Shown here: positions 12,763-25,100 of the stretch, piece after piece
How positions within the stretch are numbered: the first letter of the stretch is position 1
How the letters are laid out: every line of letters begins with the position of its first letter
Assembly (NCBI GenBank): GCA_021292105.1
Contig: CM037874.1
Span: forward strand, 30,458,800-30,522,799
Direction: 5' to 3'
Length of the DNA: 64,000 bases
Origin: Anadara kagoshimensis
Taxonomy: Eukaryota > Mollusca > Bivalvia > Arcoida > Arcidae
Made by a program: the position numbers and the translations under genes
The notes under the pieces: generated by a model
The model's database searches: none
Told to the model about the DNA's origin: nothing
Seen by the model: the letters and a program-made list of their open reading frames with translations, nothing else

Positions 12763-13116
12763 CGGTTTCACAATCATTCCTTAGCTAAGATTTTCCTTAA
12801 TTTAAGCAAATTGTGGTAATCAATTTTTGAAACTACTGATAATTTTTAATGTTAAAACTAAATAAAAATGTTTTAATCTACAAGTGATCTTAGAAATGAT
12901 ACCTCACTTCCCTGGTGGAAGTTCATGTGTCTAACCTAACTTATCAGTTCCAAAGTTTTTACTTTGCTTCTGGATTGTGATTCGGACATGGATTAGTATG
13001 TTTCTTTTTTACCTTAATTTCCCGAATAACTAGAAAATTAACAAACTTATAAAGATCTAAAATTTTGCCAGATTTAAGTTAAGGAAAATCTTAGTTACTG
13101 AATGATTGTGAAACTG
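12763..13116. mobile_element. TIR element, CGGTTTCACAATCATT family
   Basis: Left end CGGTTTCACAATCATTCC..AAGATTTTCCTTAA is matched inverted by TTAAGGAAAATCTT..GAATGATTGTGAAACTGG. Contains a nested R1 copy. A second element with the same ends lies at 54239-54483. No coding capacity, so a MITE. Confidence 0.75.
12897..13010 (-). repeat. R1 dispersed repeat nested in the TIR element
   Basis: Reverse-oriented R1 blocks (CTCACTTCCCTGGTGGAAGT, TTTTACTTTGCTTCT) interrupt the MITE interior. Confidence 0.65.
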
Positions 13117-13432
13117 GAACCAGCTACTATAGATGAAGTGGCATAAATTTTAACCTTTGCAATGTCCTCAGGGCAATGTATTGGGAGGGTAATGTCACTC
13201 CTACCACAGGACATCAGGTTTTAATATCTCTTCTGAAAGACCCAGTGACTTCCATTTCTAAATGCCAAGAGCTTGGCAAAAGAACAGTTATGACCTATTT
13301 TTAAAGCCATGGTCAGGCCAAGCCAGGAAGATTATAATGAACAACAATACTTGCTAAAACACCAGAAAAACAAAACCATGTGTGTCAGCCCTACTTCTTC
13401 AACATTAAATAAAGGAAGTTTGGAAGCAAATA

Positions 13433-13600
13433 CAGTCAAACCTGTCTATAAAATTCAATCAAGGGAACCAGTGAAAGTGGCTTTATGGACAGGTAACCCT
13501 GATATACAGGTTCAAATAACATGAGTAAAGAGCAATTGGGATAAAATTTTACTGGCAGGTGGTCTTTATATAGAAGTAGTCTTTAAGGCAAGGGTGACTG
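13433..13600. mobile_element. CAGTCAAAC-family MITE
   Basis: Begins CAGTCAAACCTGTC after TA and shares the internal ATATACAGGTTCAAATAA and AGAGCAATTGGGAT blocks with other copies. The right end is eroded (AGGGTGACTG). Confidence 0.7.
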
Positions 13601-14608
13601 AAACATGTGTGTACTATATCTTTATTTAAAATAAGACTTGTATCTGTTCTATAGCTGAATTACATTTTTAATATTGATATGAGTTAAAATTGTGCAATCA
13701 AAAATTAGTAAAAAAAATCTTGTGCAAACTAATCCATCAACTTATATAAAAAAATTGACACAATGCAAAACAAAAGTTACATTGAAACAAAATAAATATT
13801 CTAATTTTATTTACCAGTAAATAATAATTGTTGATATGGTAACAGTTCCACAGGTTTAGTTTATGAAATATAATTGTTTTAAACAGAAGTAAGAATCATA
13901 AGACTAAACATTCTCACCATTTATCTAATCCAGACTAGAATTTCTGACTAAAATACTTTTGAAATTATCAGACATTATATAAACAGGAATAACATAGACG
14001 TGCAAGAAGTATTCGGACACTTTGTTAAATCCTTCTTTATTTCATATAAAACGATATATTTTTTAAAAATTCTCAAAATCTTGTTTCTAGGTCCATTTCC
14101 AAGAATTTTTCACCGTTAAATGTAAAATTTCTTGTAGGTTCTTCCAATAGTTTTTAAAATACTGTCCGCCTTATAACAGTCTTGAAAACATAAGGTGAAC
14201 AGCATTATCTATAAAAAACAACAAAATTCCTTATTCCTTTTTCTAATTATTTTTAAGAAAATCTTCAACAAATTTTACATTTAACATTGAAAAATTCATG
14301 GAAATTGCCAAAAAAAAAAAAATTTGTGAGACTTTTAAAAAAAATTTGCTGGTTTTAATTTAACACTATATCTTTAAAAATCTAAAGCACTTTCTCACCG
14401 GACTAAATCTTATAACTTATAAATTAGACAAACAGTGTTTAAGATCGCTGTTTCGAACCAGTTTTTTAGCATTTGACTTCCAAAAAAGAAGAATGAAATA
14501 AACAAAAGTGAGTGAAATCATATCACACATTCTGAACAATCATACTAACAGAATCTATTACTACTTGTAGTACCAGATAGAGAAATTTAAATCTGAGTTC
14601 TAAATATA
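13601..14608. other. AT-rich spacer
   Basis: No supported gene; only poly-A/T runs and short frames. Confidence 0.5.
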
Positions 14609-14811
14609 CTGTAAACCAGGATGTTTTTATAGCGGCAATTTTTATTTTAGCAGTTTTGGCAGCAAGATCTTTCCGCTAATATAAATTACACTCAAATAAA
14701 GTATCAGTGACTCAGACAGCACATAAATTTTTGTGTGCTAAATTTAATATGTGCTTATATCGCCTGCCCAATGAATCGCTTAAGTTTGCCTTAATATAAA
14801 GAGGTTTACAG
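14609..14811. mobile_element. TA-flanked MITE, CTGTAAACC ends
   Basis: CTGTAAACCAGG ... GAGGTTTACAG form inverted ends flanked by TA on both sides, 203 bp, non-coding. Confidence 0.65.
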
Positions 14812-15063
14812 TACCAGTAGTTGGTCCAGAAGGAAGATTGTCAAGTTCTGGACCAAATATATTAAACAAGGGTTGAGATTTCCTTTTTGGTGCCACAAGC
14901 AGTGATTTGCTGATTTTGCTCTATTTCTTGCACCACAAAATACTAGTACATCAATTCCATTCCAACATGTCCTCAATTATTGAATCACCTCCGATTTTGT
15001 TTACAAATCTTGGTAGAAAAAGAGCAAAGGTTGTCTTGTACAGAGGGGTGCACAATGAAAATA

Positions 15064-15272
15064 CTGTAAACATATTTTATTTCGCATATATTTATTTTCT
15101 TCAAGACATACAAATCTTAGACATTTCTGTGTAGTTAAATCTTTGTGTTTCTTAAATATACACCATAATACAATAAGCATAATTTAATTTTCGCTCAGTA
15201 TTAATTTTCGCGCAAAACAAACAACCACGAAATAATTGAAAATAAGTACACTGAAAATAAATACATTTACAG
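15064..15272. mobile_element. TA-flanked MITE, CTGTAAACATATTTATTTT ends
   Basis: Left CTGTAAACATATTTTATTTCG and right AAAATAAATACATTTACAG are inverted and TA-flanked. The same family lies at 26144-26337. Confidence 0.75.
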
Positions 15273-15318
15273 TATCTCTCACTGCTCTTTTAATGGAACT
15301 TTCAATCTGAGATGCAAA

Positions 15319-15361
15319 ACAAGAGGGCCATGGGCCTTAACGCTCACCTGAGGCTGAGTAT
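15319..15361 (+). repeat. Isolated pearl-like left-end fragment
   Basis: ACAAGAGGGCCATGGGCC and GCTCACCTGAGG match the left arm of the four larger elements in this window, but no core array or right arm follows. Confidence 0.6.
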
Positions 15362-15766
15362 ATATCTCATGCAGAGGTTCAATGGTCAATGACATTAATT
15401 AAAGCCTATGGCTCAGGTTAGCTAAAAAAATGCTCTTGTACTTGGAATGCAAACTAATGCTAATCATTTGTCAGGACATTGCTTAAAACAAATTATTAAT
15501 GTAATGATCAGATAAAAACAAGAATATCTACTTACTACAGCTATAGACCATTTAAAGCTACACAAGAAAAGAATGAAACAGTAAACCAGTTACTTGAAAT
15601 TTGTGAGTGGTTGTCCCGGAACACACATTCGGGCTGTCATAAAATACCCAACATGAATGCTTACACAAATCTTATTTATACTTGGTCACAGAATTATCAA
15701 AACCGAAAAGTAGTAGCAATTTGGGGAACCACAGACATGGAGTGGTTGCAGTTGCTCATCTGAGCC

Positions 15767-16014
15767 CAGGCTGACCAATTGACAGATTTGTACCATAAAA
15801 AACAAAAATGGGTGGATAAAATTAAAAGGTCAAATTAGACAGATTTTTTCCATTTTGTGGTGTTTTTTTAATCAAAAGTATTAAAAATTTAAACTTTTTG
15901 TATGGAAATTGTACCAAAATCAAACACAAAGCAATAAAAAGTACCTAAATGGCAACCTTGCACACTAAACATGTACCAAACTAGACAAATAAATAAATTT
16001 GATTGGTCAGCCTG
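15767..16014. mobile_element. TIR element with 6-bp TSD (copy 1)
   Basis: Begins CAGGCTGACCAATT and ends TTGATTGGTCAGCCTG. Flanked by TGAGCC at 15761-15766 and 16015-16020, an exact 6-bp target duplication. 248 bp, non-coding. Confidence 0.85.
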
Positions 16015-16020
16015 TGAGCC

Positions 16021-16611
16021 TATTGGCTCAATTGAGTTAAATTTTGAGGAAACTGGTTCGAGTAATTTTGTAATATATTTGGTAAAAGTATAGGCTACTT
16101 AGTACTTACTTGAAGAATCAATTAAATCTAGAGTCTTTTATATTGTGTTTTATCATCTTGTTATGTAACAAGCTAAAGTTTCAATAAATGATATCATTAT
16201 GCAACTATTGATGTTATTTAAGTGTGACAGCCTTTATCAGTTTTATTTACTAGTTGCTGATCAATATGACATGATTTGGTGCATATAGCATATACATCTA
16301 TGAGTTTTGAACACAAGCTAAATGGTAATACTGAAAACATAAGAAAGACCAAAAAAAAAATCTACCGGTAAATCATAAAACAACAAAACAAAAAAGAGAG
16401 GTGATATAGCTAACAAAACATTTAGAATATAAATTGTGGCTTCTAATATCACTACATAGCTGCCAGATAATAGATAAAAGACATTGTAACAGACTTTCTA
16501 TGGATCACAAAAAAACCAAAAAGTCCAAAAAGGGCATACTGGTTTTTACATCAGCCAATCTATAGGTTCTATAGGGATAACTACCAATCTACACAACAGA
16601 GACCAAGTATG
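16021..16611. other. AT-rich spacer between two TIR copies
   Basis: No gene, tRNA-like or inverted-repeat structure recognised. Confidence 0.5.
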
Positions 16612-16875
16612 CAGGCTGACCAATTCATCAATTTCTTATTGTACCATAAAAACAGATAAACAGATAGATGGGCAAAATGAAAAGTCAATTTAGACAGATT
16701 TTTACCATTTTGACATTTTTTCAAAATTAAAAGTACCGTACTAAGAATTCTGACTTTTTGTATGGAAATTGTACCAAATCAAACACTTAAGGATTAAAAA
16801 GTACCTACGGTATATGGCAACCTTGCACACTAAAAATGTTCCAATCTAGAAAAATAAATTTGATTGGTCAGCCTG
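16612..16875. mobile_element. TIR element with 6-bp TSD (copy 2)
   Basis: Same ends and interior as 15767-16014. Flanks AGTATG (left) and TGTATG (right) agree at five of six positions, consistent with an aged 6-bp duplication. Confidence 0.8.
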
Positions 16876-16881
16876 TGTATG

Positions 16882-17620
16882 TAGGAGATACAACATGTAT
16901 GTACGCAATGATAGATGCACCCTTTGGCAGGATGAGCTTTTCAGATCCAACAGATGATGCTTTAATATAACATGATCAAGTAATAAAATGTATTCAGATG
17001 TTCAACTTTACATTTTTTTAACAATATTTGGTTTTTCAAACAATATTTGGTTGGTTGATACTTGTTTATATAAATGCCTCAAGTAAATGACAGTTGTCAA
17101 TTATTTATCCTGTTTTGCATCTCCAACTTGTTCAAATAATACTCTCAGTTTGAATGTACTAAATTATAATGAACAGGTACTCATTTTGAATATTTTTGAG
17201 ACTAGGTGAAGTTCAAGGTCACGAATTTAGAGAGGTAATAAAATGAGATATCATCCTCCAATAAAATTATTAGGTTTTTATTTATTTTTAATTTTTCTTT
17301 TCATATTACATGTATAAACTATTTCTTTTTATTGACAAAAACACATTTGAATATGTGGTTTTTACATAATTTTTTTTTTAATTTCCATGTAACAGTATAC
17401 AAAAATCTAAAAAAAAAACACCTATATGTTTGTATGTATAGTCTATACTATAAATTAAGAAATTTTCACATTAATTATTGTGTAGCAAAAATCAGGAAGA
17501 AAATTATCAGCAATATTTAATAATATAATCTACGTACACTGCCAACTGACAATGTGAACGTAAAAGTAAACACAACTAAAACCTCATCTTATTCAAATTA
17601 AAAACAAAGATACTAATCTT
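16882..17620. other. AT-rich spacer
   Basis: No feature beyond homopolymer runs and short frames with no family signal. Confidence 0.5.
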
Positions 17621-17621
17621 T

Positions 17622-17890
17622 GTCCGAATCACAATCTAGAAGCAAAGTAAAAACTTTGGAACTGACAAGTTAGGTTATACACGTGAACTTTCACTAGGGA
17701 AGTGAGGCCGGATGCTGCGGAAGGATAAGCACCTCCTGTTTATCTAGCTACACCCGCCACGTGTGTAATCAATATTGTGTGAAAGGAACATGGAACTATG
17801 GGACGTCAAATTTATCCAGGGCAATCCTGGATACAGAGACATCAAACTTTTTGAAGGCCTTGATAAGCTTAGGATTGCAATATCCCCGAG
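17622..17890 (+). repeat. Dispersed repeat R1, most complete copy
   Basis: Holds the left blocks (AATCACAATC, AAGTAAAAACTTTGGAAC, AGGGAAGTGAGG) and the right blocks (GTGAAAGGAACATGGAAC, AAACTTTTTGAAGGCC, TGATAAGCTTAGG) contiguously, giving the unbroken order used to interpret the split copy at 480-640/8763-8880. Confidence 0.75.
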
Positions 17891-18049
17891 TCAACAATTT
17901 ATTTGCAAACATTTGACAATGTGAAAATTTCCTAATTTACAGTACAACCTGATCGACCTAAATTATAAACTTATTTCCTAGTCCAATCAGTGTTTGGTTT
18001 ATTGTATTTAAATATTCATCTATTACCCTGAGACACATCTGTTAACATA

Positions 18050-18690
18050 AAATAAACTTGCTGAATTTGGAATCTGTAATCCCAAAGTCTTGGTTACCAA
18101 TACTGGTATAACAGATACCAATATGTTTATAATTATCTTCTTAAGATTCTATATTAAACAAATTATTTCAATTCCAAAGAAAAAAAACTTGCTGGATTTG
18201 GAATCTGTAACCCCAAGGTCTAGGTTACCAATACTGGTATAACAGATGCCAATATGTTTATAATTATCTTCTACAGATTCAATAGTAAACAAATTATTTC
18301 AATTCCAAAGAAAAAATAAACTTGCTGAATTTGGAATCTGTAATCCCAAGGTCTAGGTTACCAATAATGGTATAACAGATGCCAATATGTTTATAATTAT
18401 CTTCTACAGATTCAATAGTAAACAAATTATTTCAATTCCAAAGAAAAAATAAACTTGCTGAATTTGGAATCTGTAATCCCAAGGTCTAGGTTACCAATAC
18501 TGGTATAACAGATAAAATATCTTCTATAGATTCAAGAGTATACAAGTTATTTCAATTCCAAAGAAAAAAATAAACTTGCTGGCTTTGGAATTTGTTGGAA
18601 TTTGTATCCCAAGGTCTCGGTTACCATTACTGGTATTACAGATACAATATCTTCTAGATTTAATATTATTTCAATACCAGTAATTTTAGC
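18050..18690. repeat. 132-bp tandem array, about five units
   Basis: AAACTTGCTG(A/G)ATTTGGAAT recurs near 18054, 18185, 18317, 18450 and 18572. Each unit ends with TTTCAATTCCAAAGAAA. The last units are shortened. Non-coding. Confidence 0.9.
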
Positions 18691-18907
18691 ATGTTTTCAT
18701 AATAAACATATCAATATCCTTGTTATCTCAGATCTAAACAATATGGAATGTAATAAATACATTAGATCAGCTACCAGAGCCTTTGGACAACTGGATCCTG
18801 AGGTTTAAAATAAATATTTACAAACATTAAAAGTCCTAATGCTTTGCTTGGTTTCTGTGAATAAATGCAACATGTGTAACTAGGTACAGGTAATTAGTTA
18901 GGTTTAT

Positions 18908-18975
18908 AACACCTATAAAGACATGTGGAACATACCTATAAAGACATGTGGAACACACCTATAGACACGTGGAAC
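18908..18975. repeat. Short triplicated segment
   Basis: ACCTATAAAGACATGTGGAA is present three times in tandem, the third with a small deletion. Confidence 0.8.
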
Positions 18976-19365
18976 ATCAAGCTTTTATCAGTTATTTTCA
19001 AAGCCCTTAATAACTCATTGAACAGAACTTTTAAAATGCAACTAAAAATGTTTTACAGGAAGATTTGCAGCAAGATATGAATTTATCCTACAGTAATAAG
19101 CAGGCCTTTCACTTAAATCCAAAAATGAAGCATAAACACTTACATTTTATACTGAAAATAAAAAAAAATCAAGCCAAATTCAAATGTTCCTAATTTGATA
19201 GAAAACATGGTTTAAAAAAGTTCTTTTTCTTCAAACATGACATAAAACAAGTGTACATGTAAATGTTTAACCTGTCGCTAAATACATCTATGACTTAAAT
19301 AAGCATGAACATTCAATATCACTTTTGGCAAGATATTATAAATGGTAACAAGTTAATTCAGTGAA

Positions 19366-19632
19366 TTAGGATACCCATCCAGCAGGGTTTTTTTTTTTGT
19401 GATTTGCACTTGTTCAAAGGGCAATAACTCCCAGGAAAATGAGCAAACCTACTCAGGTTGATGATATGCACATCTCCTATCAATGTTGATGCTTGGTATC
19501 AAGTTTCATGAAACAGTGCTTCATAGTTTTTGAAGAATTTACGCAGACAAGAATTTCGGATGGATGGAAGGACGGATGGAAACTCAAATTTATTATCCCC
19601 TTTCTTTTAAAGGCAGGGGATAATAAGAATAT
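19366..19632 (+). repeat. Dispersed repeat family R2
   Basis: Blocks AAAGGGCAATAACTCC, AGGAAAATGAGCAAACC, CTCCTATCAATGTTGATGCT, AAGTTTCATGAAA and a GGGGATAATAA-like tail. Also at 28590-28770, 29650-29935 and 39668-40165. Non-coding. Confidence 0.75.
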
Positions 19633-21760
19633 GCTGTTTTTTCCCCCTTTTTTTTCCATTCTGTCTTTTACCTACCATTACTTTTCTGCTTGGCTACATT
19701 ATGGACAAAAAGCAAATAACATCTAGATGAAAATTAAACTGGTATGATCAAATGAAACTAATGAATAACAATCAATTCCAATTAATGGTCAAAATATACA
19801 TGTTAATTGGATTTCAAAAATTACAGAATACATCAACCAACACAACAAAAAAAAAAAAAAAAAATGTTATAAAAATTACAAATATAAGTGTATAATAAAA
19901 ATAAATACAATACATATAAAACCCAAGATTTTTACAAAAAAAGATGATGACTATAACCGTTTTATTTTTCCAAATTACTCGGATTCTTAACACATCATTT
20001 CGTTCAGATCACTGGATTAATTTTAAGCATGCAGGTACTGTCAGAATTTAGAGTGAGGTAAAATTAAAATATACTGCTAAGTAGAAAACTTTATATCTCC
20101 ACCCAACCCCAACCCCCTCCACCACACATTTAGTTTGGTATTTCATTCAGGCAGATCTTAGTGGGAGACAGTTTTGTCACTTCTCATGCTAAAGAAGAAG
20201 GCTTTTCTCAAGAACTCCTATTTCCTTCACTATCCTAAATTTGACTATCTCAATTAAGTGATATACTGTGGATAGAGTCTAACACCATTACTCCACCCAT
20301 ACCTAGAAAATCTACCGCTGTTTACCAACAATTCTCTACATATTCAGGTGCTGTCACAAAAATATGTCAATTTCCAAATGTAAAAATTTTCATAGTATTT
20401 TGTGCCAAACAAATGACTCTCATTCAAAAAATATATTTTTAAAACTATTTCATTTTTTTAATTAAAAAAAATTTAATTCCATTATAAACGTAAAATATTC
20501 AATAATTCATATTAAGGAAACAATCTGTGGAGAAATTGAAAAATAAAATCCTATTACAAATATAAATGTACTTCATTTCTTTGGTGTAAAAGTACTGTAT
20601 ACTGCAAAGAAAATTAAAATATCACTGGCCACATCTTTAATGTTCTGACACTGACCGCCATCACGGTACCAAAGCAGCATCATGGCAACCATTGACGTAC
20701 TAGTGTCAGTGAAGTCATTAAATGGTACAATTAAAGTCGAGTTTTCATTCTTTTTGTGTGCAATTCGAGCATGCTGGGTCTTTGTTGGAACATTGAGGGT
20801 ATGGCCGGCGATCCGTCAATTGGGCAGTTATGAGTTTATAGAACATAACAAAATGATAAAGTCACTTCACAGTATGCCAATTTACCATTTCTTTTTCACT
20901 CTAGAGTGTAACTGTATACTGATTTTAGGTAACTTGGGAAAACCAACAGCATGGCTGAAAGTTAGTAGTGGAGACCAAACTTCAGGGGCATCCCAACAAC
21001 ATTCAAATCCAAAATAGGGACCCTTTTTCAGCTTATAACAGTGGCTATAATAAATATTTTATAAAGCAAATCTTATCATTTTTTAAGTTAAATATCACTA
21101 TCAGTTTTGCCAGTAGTTTGCTTTTTAAAAGTAAATGTGTATCATGATACATATCATCTTCAAACTCTTTGCTTGTTTAAATTGACATCATTAATGAAGA
21201 AAAAATATTGGTCAACCAGCTGTGACACATGAGGTACAAATATTGTATCACATTACAAAATGAGTTTTTATTCAATTATCATCAATGCCAGGGACTGCAC
21301 AGTATGTCTAAACATTTGATATTTATCTTTTGTTACTCCAGACCATCATATGTTAAAATGAAACATTGATGTTTAACCTTGTGATGGATCTTGCCTCGTC
21401 AAAGAGTTGGTCAGCATTTACATACCTAAGGAACCTAGATAAGCCCCCATCTGAGAGGCTAATAGGTTCATAGTAAACTAAAATTACATGTTGATTGAAA
21501 CTGTTAATATTTGAATGATAATGCCAAGAAAAGTCATCAATCATACACCGGAAAGTCTTGATTTGTTTGGACACACTAGACTTCCTCATTATGCAAACAT
21601 TAAAAATTACCCTGGTGTATGTACTGTAAATCTGGAGATATTCCCCGATAGTTTAATTTCTGTGAGAATCAGCATTTTAAGTCATTCACATACATATAAT
21701 TTAGCGTTGTTGGATGTTGGTCAGTGAAAATGTTAGTGAATTACATCAAAATAAAATGGT
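19633..21760. other. Intergenic region downstream of the gene, with two dispersed repeats
   Basis: 20640-20830 matches 54535-54750 in inverted orientation (ACTGACACTAGT-type blocks, CCGGC..GATCC/GGATCGCC). 21025-21150 matches 57005-57130 directly (CTTATAACAGT, CAGTAGTTTGCTT, ATGTGTATCAT). The rest is AT-rich without supported genes. Confidence 0.55.
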
Positions 21761-21769
21761 CCTGAAAGT

Positions 21770-21775
21770 TTTATT
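21770..21775 (-). promoter_or_regulatory. Candidate poly(A) signal
   Basis: AATAAA on the minus strand, about 195 nt past the stop codon of the TTD14-like gene; the only perfect hexamer I noticed in a plausible 3' UTR distance. Not verified by a downstream cleavage motif. Confidence 0.4.
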
Positions 21776-21967
21776 TTGGTGTTTCGTTACTCTCTTGAAT
21801 TTACGCAAAAATAAAACGAATGTAAAAAATTGTGGCATTTACACTATCTTGTTAATTTCTGTCCAGAGAATAAAAAAAAGATAAATCTACCTAAATACAT
21901 GTATTTGATCATTACTGTCATTGTCCTAAAAACAGCACCTACAGAATATCATTATTTATCTATCCAT

Positions 21968-22106
21968 CTATTCCTTTAGCGATAAATTGAACATGGAAAA
22001 TGCTGGATCCTCAGTAATCTCCTTTTGTACATCCAGGAAGTCAGGGAGTTTTAATGAATCACCTTCTAGAGTTGTGTACGTTTCTAACAGCACCAGTCCT
22101 TTACAA
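21968..22106 (-). CDS. TTD14-like exon 12: C-terminus and stop
   Basis: 139 nt. Acceptor TTTTATACAG. One base completes Ser, then [38 protein letters not shown] and TAG at 21968-21970. The LLETYTT strand and DP.FSM.NLS tail are the conserved C-terminus of the family. Confidence 0.95.
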
Positions 22107-25100
22107 CTGTATAAAATATGAAATAAAACATGAGCAAATGATTTACAAGATTAGTGTGTGAAATAGAATAAATGATTTACATGTCTATCAAAAACAAACA
22201 TTCCCGCCCATGTTCAAATCATGATCCAAAAACAAATTAAAACTTTGTAAACTGGCAAATTTAGTGAACGTCCACCAGGGGAAGTGAGGCCATATGAGAG
22301 TAAGCACCACTTGTTTAGCTAGCTACAACGTCCACCAGGGGAAGTGAGGCCGTATGAGAGTAAGCACCACTTGTTTAGCTAGCTACACCCACCATATGTA
22401 TAATCAAAATTAAATATAAAAGGAACATAATGAGTTTTGTGAAATATTCTAACTTTGGCAGTAATTCAAAGATTGAGTCAAGATATTTTGCAGCAATGAA
22501 AAATTATTGCAACAAACAAAGTCTGAAATTCAGCTGGGATTTAACTTTTCACACATCTCCACAGGGGGCATGCTAAATGTATACCAGACATACATAAACC
22601 TTTGTGTGTGTCTCACTTCAAAATGGCTACGATAGAACAGGCAAGTGGTAATTGTCAATGCTGACCTCATCAACTTTCTTTATCTTTGTCATATATTAAC
22701 AAGAGGCCCATGGGCCTGATACGCTCACCTGATAACTAATGGCTAGCAGATAGATTTAAAGACAACATAAATACTAAACCCCAATGACTTTTTTCTATAC
22801 ATCAAAATGATTTCGGAATTGTTTCGCATCTGTGACCTTGACCTTTGAACCCATGACCTTTTCCTATACATCAAAATGATCGTTGTATCAATACCTACAA
22901 CATTCTTACATACATGCTTATACAAAAAGTTTATAGTTTTCGAGATAATTAACCATTTCAGTATTGTTTCACATCTGTGACCTTGACCTTTGAACCCAAG
23001 ACCTTTTTCTATACATCAAAATGATCGTTGTATCGATAACTGCAACATTCTAATATACATGCCTATAAAAAAAGTTTATAGTTTTCGAGATAATTAAACA
23101 TTTCGGGATTGTTTCACATATGTGACCTTGACCTTTAAACCCATAACCTTTTTCTATACATCAAAATGATCGTTGTATCAATACCTACAACATTCTAATA
23201 TACATGACTATACAAAAAGTTTATAGTTTTCGAGATAGTTAACCATTTCGATATTGTTTCGCATATGTGACCTTGACCTTTGAACCCATGACCTTTTTCT
23301 ATACATCAAAATGATCGTTGTATCAATACCTACAACATTCTAATATACATGCCTATACAAAAAGTTTAAAGTTTTCGAGAACATTCACCATTTTGGTATT
23401 GTTTTGCATCTGTGACCTTGACCTTTGAACCAATGACCTTTTTCTATACATCAAAATGATGGTTGTATCAATACCTACAACATTCTAATATACAAGCCCA
23501 TACAAAAAGTTGATAGTTTTCGTGATAATTAACCATTTCGGTATTGTTTCACATCTGTGACCTTGACCTTTGAACCCATGACTTTTTTCTATACATCAAA
23601 ATGATCGTTGTACTAATACCTACAACATTCTAATATACATGCCTATACAAAAAGTTTATAGTTTTCGAGATAATTAGCCATTTCGGTAATGTTTCACATC
23701 TGTGACCTTGACCTTTGAACCCATGACCTTTTTCTATACATCAAAATGATTGTTGTATCAATGCCTACAACATTCTAATATACATGCCTATACAAAAAGT
23801 TTATAGTTTTTGAGATAATTAACCATTTCGGTATTGTTTCACATCTGTGACCTTGACCTTTGAACCCATGACCTTTCTCTATACATCAAAATGATCGTCG
23901 TATCAATACCTACAACATTCTTATATACATGCCTATACAAAAAGTTTATAGTTTTCGAGATAATTAACCATTTCAGTATTGTTTCACATCTGTGACCTTG
24001 ACCTTTGAACCCATGACCTTTTTCTATACATCAAAATGACCGTTGTTTCGATAACTGCAACATTCTAATATACATGCCTATAAAAAAAGTTTATAGTTTT
24101 CGAGATAATTAAACATTGCGGGATTGTTTCACATATGTGACCTTGACCTTTAACACCATAACCTTTTTCTATACATCAAAATGATCGTTGTATCAATACC
24201 TACAACATTCTAATATACATGCCTATACAAAAAGTTTATAGTTTTCGAGATAGTTAACCATTTCGGTATTGTTTCACATATGTGACCTTGACCTTTGAAC
24301 CCATGACCTTTTTCTATACATCAAAATGATCGTTGTATCAATACCTACAACATTCTAATATACATGCCTATACAAAAAGTTTATAGTTTTCGAGATAATT
24401 AACCATTTCGGTATTGTTTCGCATCTGTGACCTTGACCTTTGAACCCATGACCTTTTTCTATACATCAAAATGATTGTTGTATCAATACCTACAACATTC
24501 TAATATACATGCCTATACAAAATGTTTATAGTTTTGGAGATAATAATTATAATCAGAGGTAAAAAAAAATTAGGTCACAACCTTCACAATTGACCTTGAC
24601 CTCAATTTGAAGATACTAACAAGAAAATGTCAAAACTGAAAACCCCATGTCATTATCTGGTCAAAAAGTCAAGTTATAACAATTTGTAGCTATTTTACGA
24701 TTTTTTCAAAATTAAATGCAAAAACGCGTAACCTATTTTTTATCCGAATTTCACAAAATGAACAAACTATAGGCTTAAGACCCTAGAGAAGCCAAATATC
24801 ACATCAGATTTTTTCTCCAATCAGTACTTTCGGAGAAGAAGATTTTTTAAGATTTTTGCACCCCTAGGTCAACTTGACCTAGTTATGGTAGCCATGGCAA
24901 CGCCAAGAACAAATCTGAATTGCACCGGCCCATATATAATTCTGACAAAGTTTCATTAAAAACTGTCCAGTAGTTTCAGAGGAGAAGTCGAAAATAGGTG
25001 TTAACGACGCACACACGCACGCACACACGCACTCACGCACACACGCACATACACACGCTGCGCTATGCCATAAGCTCACATGACCTTTGGTCAGGTGAGC

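Noticed and set aside
24998..25079. Cys/Ala or His/Thr-rich short frames
   Set aside because: Translations of the CGCACACA microsatellite in the right arm of a pearl-like element.
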